Source: Thermoanaerobacterales bacterium (GTDB lineage: Bacteria > Bacillota > Thermosediminibacteria > Thermosediminibacterales > Tepidanaerobacteraceae). Taken from it: 14,673 bases of DNA. The stretch is from assembly GCA_012841995.1 (NCBI GenBank), contig DUTQ01000174.1, positions 1 to 14,673 of the forward strand, written 5' to 3'. The translations under genes and the position numbers were made by a program. Every line of letters starts with the position of its first letter. Within the stretch, counting starts at the first letter, position 1. This document shows positions 1-7,307 of the stretch, one piece after another. The notes beneath the pieces were generated by a model that ran no database searches, was not told the DNA's origin, and saw only the letters and a program-made list of their open reading frames with translations.

Positions 1-321
1 CCATTTTTGAATATTCCTATCGTCGTAACAGATTTTGCCCAAAAGATAGCACCTTTTTTATCTGGGCAAAGAGCAATAAAGAGAGAGGTTTTTGACAAGT
101 TAAAAAAACATAGGGTAAAAGATTATGGAATTGAAATGGCACTTACGCTAATGGCCCAGGAAGAGAATATGAATGTTAAAAGCGTATATTTAAAAGATAT
201 GACACATGTTATGAAAGAGGAAAAACACGGTTTTTTACATGGATTTTTACTCAGACTAAAAATGTATTTAGATATTATTTTTATTTTCCTTGCAATAAAG
301 CTCAAATTAGAGGTGTTGTAA
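1..321 (+). CDS. Glycosyltransferase family 2-type protein, C-terminal fragment (5' end outside window)
   Basis: The reading frame is open from the first base, so the true start lies upstream; the TTG at 7 is internal. The fragment is about 106 residues. It carries an SGQRAIKREVF stretch followed by a YGIEMALTL segment, an arrangement I recognise from the C-terminal part of GT-A fold (GT2-like) glycosyltransferases that use nucleotide or polyprenyl-phosphate sugars at the membrane. The tail has a basic/hydrophobic segment (MYLDIIFIFLAIKLKL) that could be a membrane-associated helix. The DxD sugar-nucleotide motif would lie upstream and cannot be seen. The TAA stop touches the GTG of the next gene, so the two are probably translationally coupled. 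The substrate cannot be inferred. Confidence 0.7.
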   Translation, partial: PFLNIPIVVTDFAQKIAPFLSGQRAIKREVFDKLKKHRVKDYGIEMALTLMAQEENMNVKSVYLKDMTHVMKEEKHGFLHGFLLRLKMYLDIIFIFLAIKLKLEVL

Positions 322-990
322 GTGCCCTTAAACCAAAAAGAGGTCATCCTACGATTGATTTTATCTATAGTTTGTGGGGGCATTATAGGAATTGAAAGAG
401 AAAGTGTTAATAGGCCTGCGGGTTTTAGGACTCATATTCTTGTTTGCATAGGTTCGGCCTTGACAATGCTCGTATCTATCTTTATGTATGATCAATTTAA
501 AAGCCAAACCAATTTAGACCCTTCGAGAATTGCGGCACAGGTTGTGAGCGGAATTGGTTTTTTAGGCGCTGGTACAATTATTAGAGAAGGAGCAAATGTT
601 AGAGGATTGACTACTGCGGCTAGCCTATGGACAATTGCATCAGTAGGCCTTGCACTGGGTAGTGGATATTATTTTGCTGCAGGTATAACTACCCTTTTTA
701 CTTTTGTTACGCTTGTATCTTTTTCATGGTTTGAGAAGCATGTTATTCAAAGGAGTTTTATTCAAACAATATCATTAACTGTCAAAGACAAACCAGGTCA
801 AATTGGTTATATAGGTTGCGTTTTAAGTAACTTCGATATAAATATAAGGAATGTTAAAATGGAATATTTAGAAAACAATATCTTGACTATTTACCTTACA
901 ATAAGGGTTCCATCTAGAGTTAATATTAATAAAGTTATTGAAAAACTTATGCAAATTGATGGAGTTTTTGCAGTTGATAATTTAGTGTAA
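322..990 (+). CDS. MgtC/SapB family membrane protein
   Basis: This 222-residue protein has the MgtC/SapB layout: a hydrophobic N-terminal half (roughly residues 8-136, about four to five membrane segments) and a soluble ACT-like C-terminal domain (about 149-222). Family motifs are clear: GIERE (23-27), RPAGFRTH (31-38), the DPSRIAAQVVSGIGFLGAG block (66-84) and VRGLTTAASLW (93-103). MgtC proteins are tied to Mg2+ limitation and to inhibition of membrane ATPase in some pathogens; many Firmicutes homologues have no assigned role, so I give no symbol. The start is GTG at 322, with AGAGGTG at 309-315 inside the preceding gene as ribosome-binding site. There is no gap to the upstream stop and only 14 bases before polC, suggesting co-transcription with both. 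Confidence 0.9.
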   Translation: MPLNQKEVILRLILSIVCGGIIGIERESVNRPAGFRTHILVCIGSALTMLVSIFMYDQFKSQTNLDPSRIAAQVVSGIGFLGAGTIIREGANVRGLTTAASLWTIASVGLALGSGYYFAAGITTLFTFVTLVSFSWFEKHVIQRSFIQTISLTVKDKPGQIGYIGCVLSNFDINIRNVKMEYLENNILTIYLTIRVPSRVNINKVIEKLMQIDGVFAVDNLV

Positions 991-1004
991 ATGAGGGATT
1001 TTCA

Positions 1005-4000
1005 GTGACAGCTCTTATTAATTTTTTTCAGCTCAGTGATCAAGGATTGTTTTCCCCAGCTGAAATAAAATTATTACATAATCTTTTTATTGAAAGCGCA
1101 AAAGCTGAAATAAAGAACAGAAAAATCTACATAAGTTTAGTATCTCAATATAATTTATCTGATACCATGCTATTAAAAATAAAAAATCTTTTCATGAAAT
1201 ATATACCTAGCTGTGACAATATATCTATTAATGTAAGAAAACAAGATAATGAGGATTTAGACATATTAATTAAAAAGAGCAAGGATGAAATATTAGAAAA
1301 TATATACAACAAAATACCATCAGCCCGAATCTGGCTTACTGATAGCGATTGGCAAGAGGATAAGGGCTTTTTGTATATATATGTTAAGAAAAATGGCATA
1401 GATTTTTTAAAAGAAAAAAATTGCCACCAAAATATCGAAAGATATTTTGAGGACCTTGGGTTTTCCATTCAGGTAATATTTAAAGAAAAAGTCTCTCAAA
1501 ACGAATATGACATTATTGAAGAAGATAGGAAGATAGTTCAAACAATACTAAATCAAAACAACACAGATATGATTCGAGAGGTAAAATCAAATAATCATCA
1601 GAATTCACCTACTATTATAGGTAAAGTAATTACCAAAAATAGCATTCCGATTGAACAAGTTTTTGGAAATCCTGATGAAGTGATAGTTGAAGGAGAAATA
1701 TTTGATGTTGAAGAGAGGGAACTTAAAAATAAAAGCATAATGGTAACATTTGGGTTAACAGATTATAAAGGCTCTATTGGAGTCAAGTGTTTTTTTTCTG
1801 GTGACAAAATTCCAAATCATGAAAGAATCAAAAACGGCTTATGGGTAAAAACCAGGGGCAAAATCGAAAAAAACAAATATACTAATGAGTATGAACTGAT
1901 AGTTTTTGATATAAATATTTCTGAAAAGCCAACAAGAGAAGATTTACACACTGATAAAAGGGTAGAACTTCATTTACATACAAAATATAGTTCAATGGAT
2001 GCAATCTGCTCTCCAAAAGAAGTTATAGACTTAGTGAAAAGTTGGGGTCATAAGGCAGTAGCTTTTACTGACCACGGGGTTGTACAGTCGTTTCCAGAAA
2101 TCTATGATGCTACACGCGGAACAGGTGTAAAACCCATATATGGTAGCGAGGTTTACATATTTGACGATGAGTTTCCGATAACAACAAAGCCTATATCAAT
2201 TAACATATCAGATGCTATATTTGTTTCAGTAGATATTGAGACTACAGGGCTTTCGTTCGAACAAGATGATATTATCGAAATAGGTGCAGTTAAAATTCAT
2301 CATGGGGAGGTAGTAGATCGTTTTTCATCTTTTGTTAAGCCTACAAAAAATTTACCACCTAAAATAACAAATTTAACAGGTATAACAAATGAGATGGTTA
2401 CTTCAGCTAAACCGATACAACATGTATTGCCTCAATTTATGGATTTTCTTGGTGATGGAATTTTTGTGGCTCATAATGCGGGTTTTGATTCGGGATTTAT
2501 AAGGAGAGATTGTGAAAAGCTGGGGCTTGCATTTGACAATAGTGTTTTAGACACATTGCCATTTGCACAAATAGTATTTACTGATTTAAAGAACCACCGC
2601 TTAAATACTCTTGCAAAGAAACTAAATATAAAAATGGGTAATCATCATCGAGCTCTAGATGATGCGCATACTGCCGCTATGATACTATTAAGACTTCTTA
2701 AACAAGCTGAAAAAGATGGCATAACAAATCTTCTCCATATCAATGATATATATAAAAAGAGAAAAGGTCCTGTACATCTATATTCTTATCATGCTACGGT
2801 ATTGGTAAAAGACCAGCAAGGCCTTCGTAATTTATATGAACTCGTTTCCAGATCACATTTAGACTTCTTTTATAGAAATCCAAGGATCCCAAAATCTTTA
2901 TTAAATAAACAAAGACAAGGATTGATAATAGGAAGCGGCTGTCAGGCAGGAGAACTTTTCCAAAATATATTGCGCTGCTCAAGACGGCAAGATGTTGAAA
3001 GGATAATAAAATTCTATGATTTTTTAGAAATACAGCCGATACACAATAATTCATTTTTAATAGATAATGGCATTATCAGCGACAGAAAAAAACTTGAAGA
3101 GATAAATAAAGAAATATATTTATTAGGAAAAAAGTTTTCAAAACCTGTAGTTATGACTGGAGATGTACACTTTTTAAATCCAGAGGATGAGATATATAGG
3201 AAAATACTTCTTCATGCTCAAGGTTTTAATGATGCTGATAAAGATTCGAAATTATATTTAAAGACAACTGATGAAATGTTAAGTGAATGCACTTATTTTA
3301 ATGATGATGAAGCTTACGAAGTAGTAATTAAAAATACCAATGAAATAGCCGATATTATTGATGACAATATCAAACCAGTTCCAGACGAATTATACCCGCC
3401 AAAAATAGAAGGGTCAGATAGTGAAATAATCGAGATGACATATAAGAAAGCACAGGAGGTTTACGGCAAAAATCTACCTGATATTGTGAAGGATAGAATT
3501 GAAAAAGAATTGAATGCCATTATAAGCAACGGTTTTTCAGTTATTTATCTTATTGCTCATAAATTGGTTAAAAAGTCTTTGCAAGATGGGTATTTAGTAG
3601 GGTCAAGGGGTTCTGTGGGTTCTTCGCTGGTAGCAACTATGTGTGATATCACTGAAGTAAATCCATTGCCACCTCACTATATTTGTCCTAAATGTAAAAA
3701 TTCTATATTTGAAATCAATGTCAAAGGAGTCGTTGGGCCAGATCTACCTGATAAGATATGTCCTTGTTGTAATACTTTAATGAAAAAGGATGGCTTTAAT
3801 ATACCTTTTGAGGTTTTTATGGGTTTCGAAGGAGATAAGGTTCCGGATATTGACCTTAATTTCTCCGGAGAGTACCAATCTAAAGCCCATAAATTTACTG
3901 AAGATCTATTTGGCAAAGAACATGTATTTAGGGCAGGTACTATTTCAACTATAGCAGAAAAAACTGCATATGGATTTGCAAAATCTTACTTAGAAGATAG

Positions 4001-5261
4001 AAATATTGATGAGTCAAGTTATGAAATTAAGCGCCTTGCAAAAGGTGTAACTGGAGTAAAGAGGACTACAGGTCAACATCCGGGCGGAGTTATGGTAGTT
4101 CCAAAAGACATGCAAATATATGATTTTACACCAATTGGATATCCAGCCAATGATAAAGGGTCTGGAGTAATAACAACACATTTTGACTATCACTCTATAA
4201 GCAGTCGATTATTGAAATTAGACTTGTTAGGCCATGATGACCCTACTGTGATAAAAATGCTTGAACAGGAAACAGGGGTGGATGCTAAAAAAATAAAGCT
4301 CGATGACGAAAAGACAATGGCAATATTCTCATCACTTGATCCCCTTAATATACGACCTGAAGATGTGGGGACAACAGTAGGAACTCTTGGAGTACCGGAA
4401 TTTGGAACCAGATTTGTTAGACAAATGTTAGAGGATACAAGACCTACAACCTTTTCAGAGCTAGTGAGGATAAGCGGTCTTTCTCATGGAACTGACGTTT
4501 GGTTGAATAATGCACAAGACCTTATAAAAAGTGGTGCAGCAACTTTGAAGCAGGTTATAGCTACTAGAGATGATATTATGACATACCTTTTGAACAAGGG
4601 GGTAAAACCCAAGACTGCATTTTCAACAATGGAAGCAGTAAGGAAGGGTAGGGGCATAAAGCCAGATGTCGAAGAGTTATTGGTTAAGAACAATGTTGAC
4701 ACATGGTTTATAGAATCATGTAAAAAAATTAAGTATCTTTTTCCAAAAGCTCATGCTGTAGCATATGTAATAATGGCATTTAGAATAGCATATTTTAAAG
4801 TCCACTATCCGCAAGCTTTCTATGCTACTTATTTTACTGTTAGAGCTGATGATTTCGATGCCGAAATAATATTACAAGGACCTGAAAAAATAAAAGAAAC
4901 TATTTTAGAAATTGATAAAAAAGACAATATTACAGCCAAAGAAAAAGGGCTTTATACAGTATTGGAAGTTGCTAATGAAATGTATCTTCGAGGCATTCAA
5001 TTTTTGCCGATCGATTTGTATAAATCAGATTCAAAGAGATTTAAAATAATACAAGGCGATATATTATTACCAATATCATCCATTCAGGGAGTTGGAACCA
5101 CAGCGGCAAAAAGCATAGAAGAAGAACGGAAAAAGAAAAGATTTAGCTCCATTGAGGATTTAAGAGAAAGGACTAGAATAACAAAGACCGTAATACAAAA
5201 TTTACGACAAAATGGGGTTTTAAAAGATCTTCAGGAGACAGATCAGATAAGCCTCTTTTAA
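1005..5261 (+). CDS. polC: DNA polymerase III alpha subunit, PolC type
   Basis: Replicative DNA polymerase of low-G+C Gram-positives, with built-in proofreading. At 1418 residues it is close to the usual length of about 1430. Domains in order: N-terminal domain (about 1-210), OB fold (about 225-310), PHP domain starting at HLH (H323, H325, then TDHG 355-358), interrupted by a DEDDh 3'-5' exonuclease with DIETTG (D410, E412), AHNAGFD (D495) and HRALDDA (H548, D553). The PHP domain then resumes and the polymerase core follows: GSRGSVGSS (866-874), a zinc site (C894, C897, C919, C922), catalytic PDIDLNF (D948, D950), RAGTIST (976-982) and GQHPGG (1023-1028). A helix-hairpin-helix lies near the end, and the last five residues QISLF are a beta-clamp binding motif. 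All catalytic residues seen are intact. Start GTG is supported by GAGGGA at 993-998. Confidence 0.98.
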   Translation: MTALINFFQLSDQGLFSPAEIKLLHNLFIESAKAEIKNRKIYISLVSQYNLSDTMLLKIKNLFMKYIPSCDNISINVRKQDNEDLDILIKKSKDEILENIYNKIPSARIWLTDSDWQEDKGFLYIYVKKNGIDFLKEKNCHQNIERYFEDLGFSIQVIFKEKVSQNEYDIIEEDRKIVQTILNQNNTDMIREVKSNNHQNSPTIIGKVITKNSIPIEQVFGNPDEVIVEGEIFDVEERELKNKSIMVTFGLTDYKGSIGVKCFFSGDKIPNHERIKNGLWVKTRGKIEKNKYTNEYELIVFDINISEKPTREDLHTDKRVELHLHTKYSSMDAICSPKEVIDLVKSWGHKAVAFTDHGVVQSFPEIYDATRGTGVKPIYGSEVYIFDDEFPITTKPISINISDAIFVSVDIETTGLSFEQDDIIEIGAVKIHHGEVVDRFSSFVKPTKNLPPKITNLTGITNEMVTSAKPIQHVLPQFMDFLGDGIFVAHNAGFDSGFIRRDCEKLGLAFDNSVLDTLPFAQIVFTDLKNHRLNTLAKKLNIKMGNHHRALDDAHTAAMILLRLLKQAEKDGITNLLHINDIYKKRKGPVHLYSYHATVLVKDQQGLRNLYELVSRSHLDFFYRNPRIPKSLLNKQRQGLIIGSGCQAGELFQNILRCSRRQDVERIIKFYDFLEIQPIHNNSFLIDNGIISDRKKLEEINKEIYLLGKKFSKPVVMTGDVHFLNPEDEIYRKILLHAQGFNDADKDSKLYLKTTDEMLSECTYFNDDEAYEVVIKNTNEIADIIDDNIKPVPDELYPPKIEGSDSEIIEMTYKKAQEVYGKNLPDIVKDRIEKELNAIISNGFSVIYLIAHKLVKKSLQDGYLVGSRGSVGSSLVATMCDITEVNPLPPHYICPKCKNSIFEINVKGVVGPDLPDKICPCCNTLMKKDGFNIPFEVFMGFEGDKVPDIDLNFSGEYQSKAHKFTEDLFGKEHVFRAGTISTIAEKTAYGFAKSYLEDRNIDESSYEIKRLAKGVTGVKRTTGQHPGGVMVVPKDMQIYDFTPIGYPANDKGSGVITTHFDYHSISSRLLKLDLLGHDDPTVIKMLEQETGVDAKKIKLDDEKTMAIFSSLDPLNIRPEDVGTTVGTLGVPEFGTRFVRQMLEDTRPTTFSELVRISGLSHGTDVWLNNAQDLIKSGAATLKQVIATRDDIMTYLLNKGVKPKTAFSTMEAVRKGRGIKPDVEELLVKNNVDTWFIESCKKIKYLFPKAHAVAYVIMAFRIAYFKVHYPQAFYATYFTVRADDFDAEIILQGPEKIKETILEIDKKDNITAKEKGLYTVLEVANEMYLRGIQFLPIDLYKSDSKRFKIIQGDILLPISSIQGVGTTAAKSIEEERKKKRFSSIEDLRERTRITKTVIQNLRQNGVLKDLQETDQISLF

Positions 5262-5263
5262 TC

Positions 5264-5292
5264 TTGCATTAGAATTTTCACTATGCTATAAT
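5264..5292 (+). promoter_or_regulatory. Sigma-A-type promoter of the rimP-nusA-infB operon
   Basis: A TTGCAT -35 (5264-5269) lies exactly 17 bases from a perfect TATAAT -10 (5287-5292), which also has the TG of an extended -10 at 5284-5285. Transcription would begin near 5299 and give a leader of about 94 bases before rimP. It lies just three bases past the polC stop, so the operon need not depend on readthrough from polC. The start site is inferred from sequence only. Confidence 0.8.
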
Positions 5293-5318
5293 TTAAAGAG
5301 AAATATAGGACATCAACT

Positions 5319-5350
5319 AGAGTGGGGCAATTTCCCACTCTTTAATATTA
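5319..5350 (+). terminator. Terminator-like hairpin in the rimP leader (possible attenuator)
   Basis: AGAGTGGG (5319-5326) pairs perfectly over 8 bp with CCCACTCT (5334-5341), with a 7-base loop, followed by TTTAATATTATTT. The run of T is interrupted by A, so termination would be weak without help. Because it sits downstream of the promoter at 5264-5292, it can end the polC transcript and also attenuate the rimP-nusA operon. In Bacillus subtilis this operon is reported to be autoregulated by NusA-dependent termination in its leader; the position and the poor T-tract here fit that mode, but the function is inferred. Confidence 0.65.
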
Positions 5351-5392
5351 TTTAAAGTATAAACTCTAAAAACTATATTGAGGTGGTAATAG

Positions 5393-5860
5393 TTGGTATC
5401 AAAGGATGTTATGGATAAGTTAAGGACTATTGGCCTAGAGGCTGTTGAAAAGAGGAATTTCGAACTTGTTGATTTAGAGTTTGTAAACGAAGCAGGGATC
5501 TGGTACTTACGATATTATATAGATAAAGATGATGGAATAACGCTTGATGATTGTCAAGAGGTTAGTAAGGAAATAAGCAGAAAATTAGATATTATAGATC
5601 CTATCCCATTTAGCTACTCACTTGAAGTTTCTTCACCTGGTGTAGAAAGGCCACTTAAAAGAGAAAAGGATTTTTTAAGATACTTAGGCTCAATGGTTCA
5701 AATAAAAACTTATGAACCAATAGAGAACAAAAAGGTTTTTACCGGGATACTTAAAGATTATTCTGATGGGGTAATAATAATAGAAGACGGAAAAGATTAT
5801 ACAATTCCAAGATTAAAAATTTCATCAGCAAGGCTAAAATTCAACTGGAATGGGGTATAA
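5393..5860 (+). CDS. rimP: Ribosome maturation factor RimP
   Basis: RimP helps assemble the 30S subunit, acting on 16S rRNA maturation in the cytoplasm. The 155-residue product has the standard two-domain form: an N-terminal alpha/beta domain (about 1-88) ending in the family signature SPGVERPL (81-88), and a C-terminal SH3-like domain (about 92-155). Length is normal for the family. The TTG start at 5393 is chosen because GAGGTGG (5380-5386) lies 6 bases upstream; the ATG at 5411 would be 24 bases from that site and would trim the first helix. It is the first gene of the operon and ends three bases before nusA, the usual partner. Confidence 0.95.
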   Translation: MVSKDVMDKLRTIGLEAVEKRNFELVDLEFVNEAGIWYLRYYIDKDDGITLDDCQEVSKEISRKLDIIDPIPFSYSLEVSSPGVERPLKREKDFLRYLGSMVQIKTYEPIENKKVFTGILKDYSDGVIIIEDGKDYTIPRLKISSARLKFNWNGV

Positions 5861-5863
5861 AAA

Positions 5864-6979
5864 ATGAACATTGAATTTATTGAAGCCCTTGACCAAATCG
5901 AAAAAGAAAAGGGAATTTCCAAAGACATATTATTTGATGCTTTAGAAGCGGCGTTAATTTCAGCATATAAAAAAAATTATGGTTCTGCTCAAAATGTATC
6001 TATAGAAATAGCTAGTGAAACAGGAGAAGTAAAAGTCTTTGCCAAAAAAGAGGTAACTGATGAAGTAAAGGATCCTTTACTTCAGATAGATATCATTGAT
6101 GCCAAGGTGTATAATCCAGTTGCCAAGATTGGAGATGTGATTTCTATTGAAGTCACGCCAAAAAAATTTGGTAGAATTGCTGCACAGACGGCTAAACAAG
6201 TTGTAATGCAAAGAATTAGGGAGGCAGAACGAAACATTATCTATGAAGAATTTTCTGGTAGGGAAACTGATATAGTAAATGGTATTGTCCAGAGATTTGA
6301 TAAAAAGAACGTAATAATAGACTTGGGTAAAATTGAAGTTATACTTCCACCAAATGAACAAATAGCTACAGAATTATATACTCAAGGCAATAGAATAAAG
6401 GTCTATATACTTGAGGTTAAGAAAACGACAAAAGGGCCACAAATAACTGTTTCAAGGTCTCATCCGGGGCTTGTAAAAAGACTCTTTGAACTCGAAGTTC
6501 CAGAAGTTTACGATGGTGTTGTGGAGATAAAAGGCATAGCTAGAGAAGCGGGTTCAAGAACTAAGATAGCAGTACATTCAAATGATGAGAATGTTGATCC
6601 TGTAGGAGCCTGTGTGGGGCCTAAAGGTGCTAGAGTTCAAGCTGTAGTAGAAGAACTTATGGGGGAAAAGATTGATATAATAAAATGGGACAAGGATATT
6701 GAAAAATATATCTTGAATGCACTAAGTCCTGCTCAAGTATTAAAAGTTGAAATCGAAGAGAATAATAAGATAGCACGGGTTATAGTTAATGAAGATCAAT
6801 TATCTTTAGCTATCGGGAAAGAAGGGCAAAACGCAAGACTTGCTGCAAAGCTTACTGGATGGAAAATTGATATCAAAAGTAAAGATGATTTAGAAAAACA
6901 AGGTATAAGAGGGGATAATGATGAGTCCGAAAAAGATACCTTTGAGGATGTGTCTGGGATGCAGGACAATGAAACCTAA
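5864..6979 (+). CDS. nusA: Transcription termination/antitermination protein NusA
   Basis: NusA binds RNA polymerase and modulates pausing, intrinsic termination and antitermination. The 371-residue protein has the Gram-positive layout: N-terminal polymerase-binding domain (about 1-125), S1 domain (about 133-200), KH1 with GACVGPKG (248-255) and KH2 with IGKEGQNAR (317-325), then a short acidic tail. The extra C-terminal acidic repeats of the E. coli type are absent, as is normal for Firmicutes. The start is ATG with GGGG at 5852-5855 inside the end of rimP. The acidic tail (about residues 353-371) is encoded by DNA that also encodes the first residues of rnpM in another frame, an unusually long overlap. 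NusA may also act on the leader hairpin of its own operon. Confidence 0.97.
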   Translation: MNIEFIEALDQIEKEKGISKDILFDALEAALISAYKKNYGSAQNVSIEIASETGEVKVFAKKEVTDEVKDPLLQIDIIDAKVYNPVAKIGDVISIEVTPKKFGRIAAQTAKQVVMQRIREAERNIIYEEFSGRETDIVNGIVQRFDKKNVIIDLGKIEVILPPNEQIATELYTQGNRIKVYILEVKKTTKGPQITVSRSHPGLVKRLFELEVPEVYDGVVEIKGIAREAGSRTKIAVHSNDENVDPVGACVGPKGARVQAVVEELMGEKIDIIKWDKDIEKYILNALSPAQVLKVEIEENNKIARVIVNEDQLSLAIGKEGQNARLAAKLTGWKIDIKSKDDLEKQGIRGDNDESEKDTFEDVSGMQDNET

Positions 6980-7187
6980 AAAGGAATTAATTAGGATTGT
7001 TCGCACTGCTGAAGGGGATGTTGAAATTGATGTAACAGGTAAGAAATCTGGAAGAGGTGCTTATGTTTGCAGTAATTCCGAATGTGTTAACAGAGCTCTT
7101 AAGGAGGGGCCACTTTCAAAAGCTTTAAATACAACTGTGACTTGTGAACTTATCAATAAGCTTAAGGAGGAAATAAGTAGACAATAA
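6921..7187 (+). CDS. rnpM: YlxR/RnpM family RNA-binding protein
   Basis: A small basic protein of the YlxR (DUF448) family, named RnpM for its reported RNase P-modulating role in Firmicutes. With the start at 6921 it has 88 residues. The signature is complete: IPLRMCLGCR with C11 and C14, the KKELIRIVR strand, GRGAYVC (44-50) and C55. Two adjacent ATG codons (6918 and 6921) are possible. I prefer 6921 because the GAGGGG site at 6909-6914 lies 6 bases from it but only 3 from 6918. The gene begins inside nusA (59 bases of overlap from 6921, 62 from 6918), so its translation is probably coupled to nusA. The ylxQ gene that often follows is absent. Confidence 0.93.
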   Translation: MSPKKIPLRMCLGCRTMKPKKELIRIVRTAEGDVEIDVTGKKSGRGAYVCSNSECVNRALKEGPLSKALNTTVTCELINKLKEEISRQ

Positions 7188-7238
7188 AATGAATTTCATT
7201 TGCACCATCTTTATGTTGTTTAAAGAGCAGGAAGGTTA

Positions 7239-7307
7239 ATGCCGAGAAATTACCAAGCAGGAAATGTTTTTAAAGTTAAACCAATTTACGGGGGTGGGGG
7301 ATATTGA
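7239..7307 (+). CDS. Possible 22-codon ORF coupled to infB (unknown)
   Basis: This short ORF fills the gap where ylxQ is often found. It begins with ATG after a good ribosome-binding site (AGGAAGG, 7229-7235) and ends with a TGA that overlaps the infB TTG start as TTGA (7304-7307), a classic coupling arrangement. The peptide starts [15 protein letters not shown] and ends in a glycine run plus tyrosine. The glycine run is encoded by the G-rich Shine-Dalgarno of infB, so the ending may be a by-product of that site. I recognise no family and no resemblance to the L7Ae-type YlxQ protein. It could be a leader peptide that opens the infB start, or chance. Confidence 0.35.
   Translation: MPRNYQAGNVFKVKPIYGGGGY

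Noticed and set aside
2794..3054. Minus-strand frames inside polC (also at 1145-1468, 3677-3916 and 4484-4702)
   Set aside because: All are antisense to well-conserved PolC domains, with no plausible start context or recognisable product.
7187..7201. 15-base palindrome AAATGAATTTCATTT after rnpM
   Set aside because: AT-rich, with no room for a loop and no T-tract; likely chance rather than a terminator or operator.
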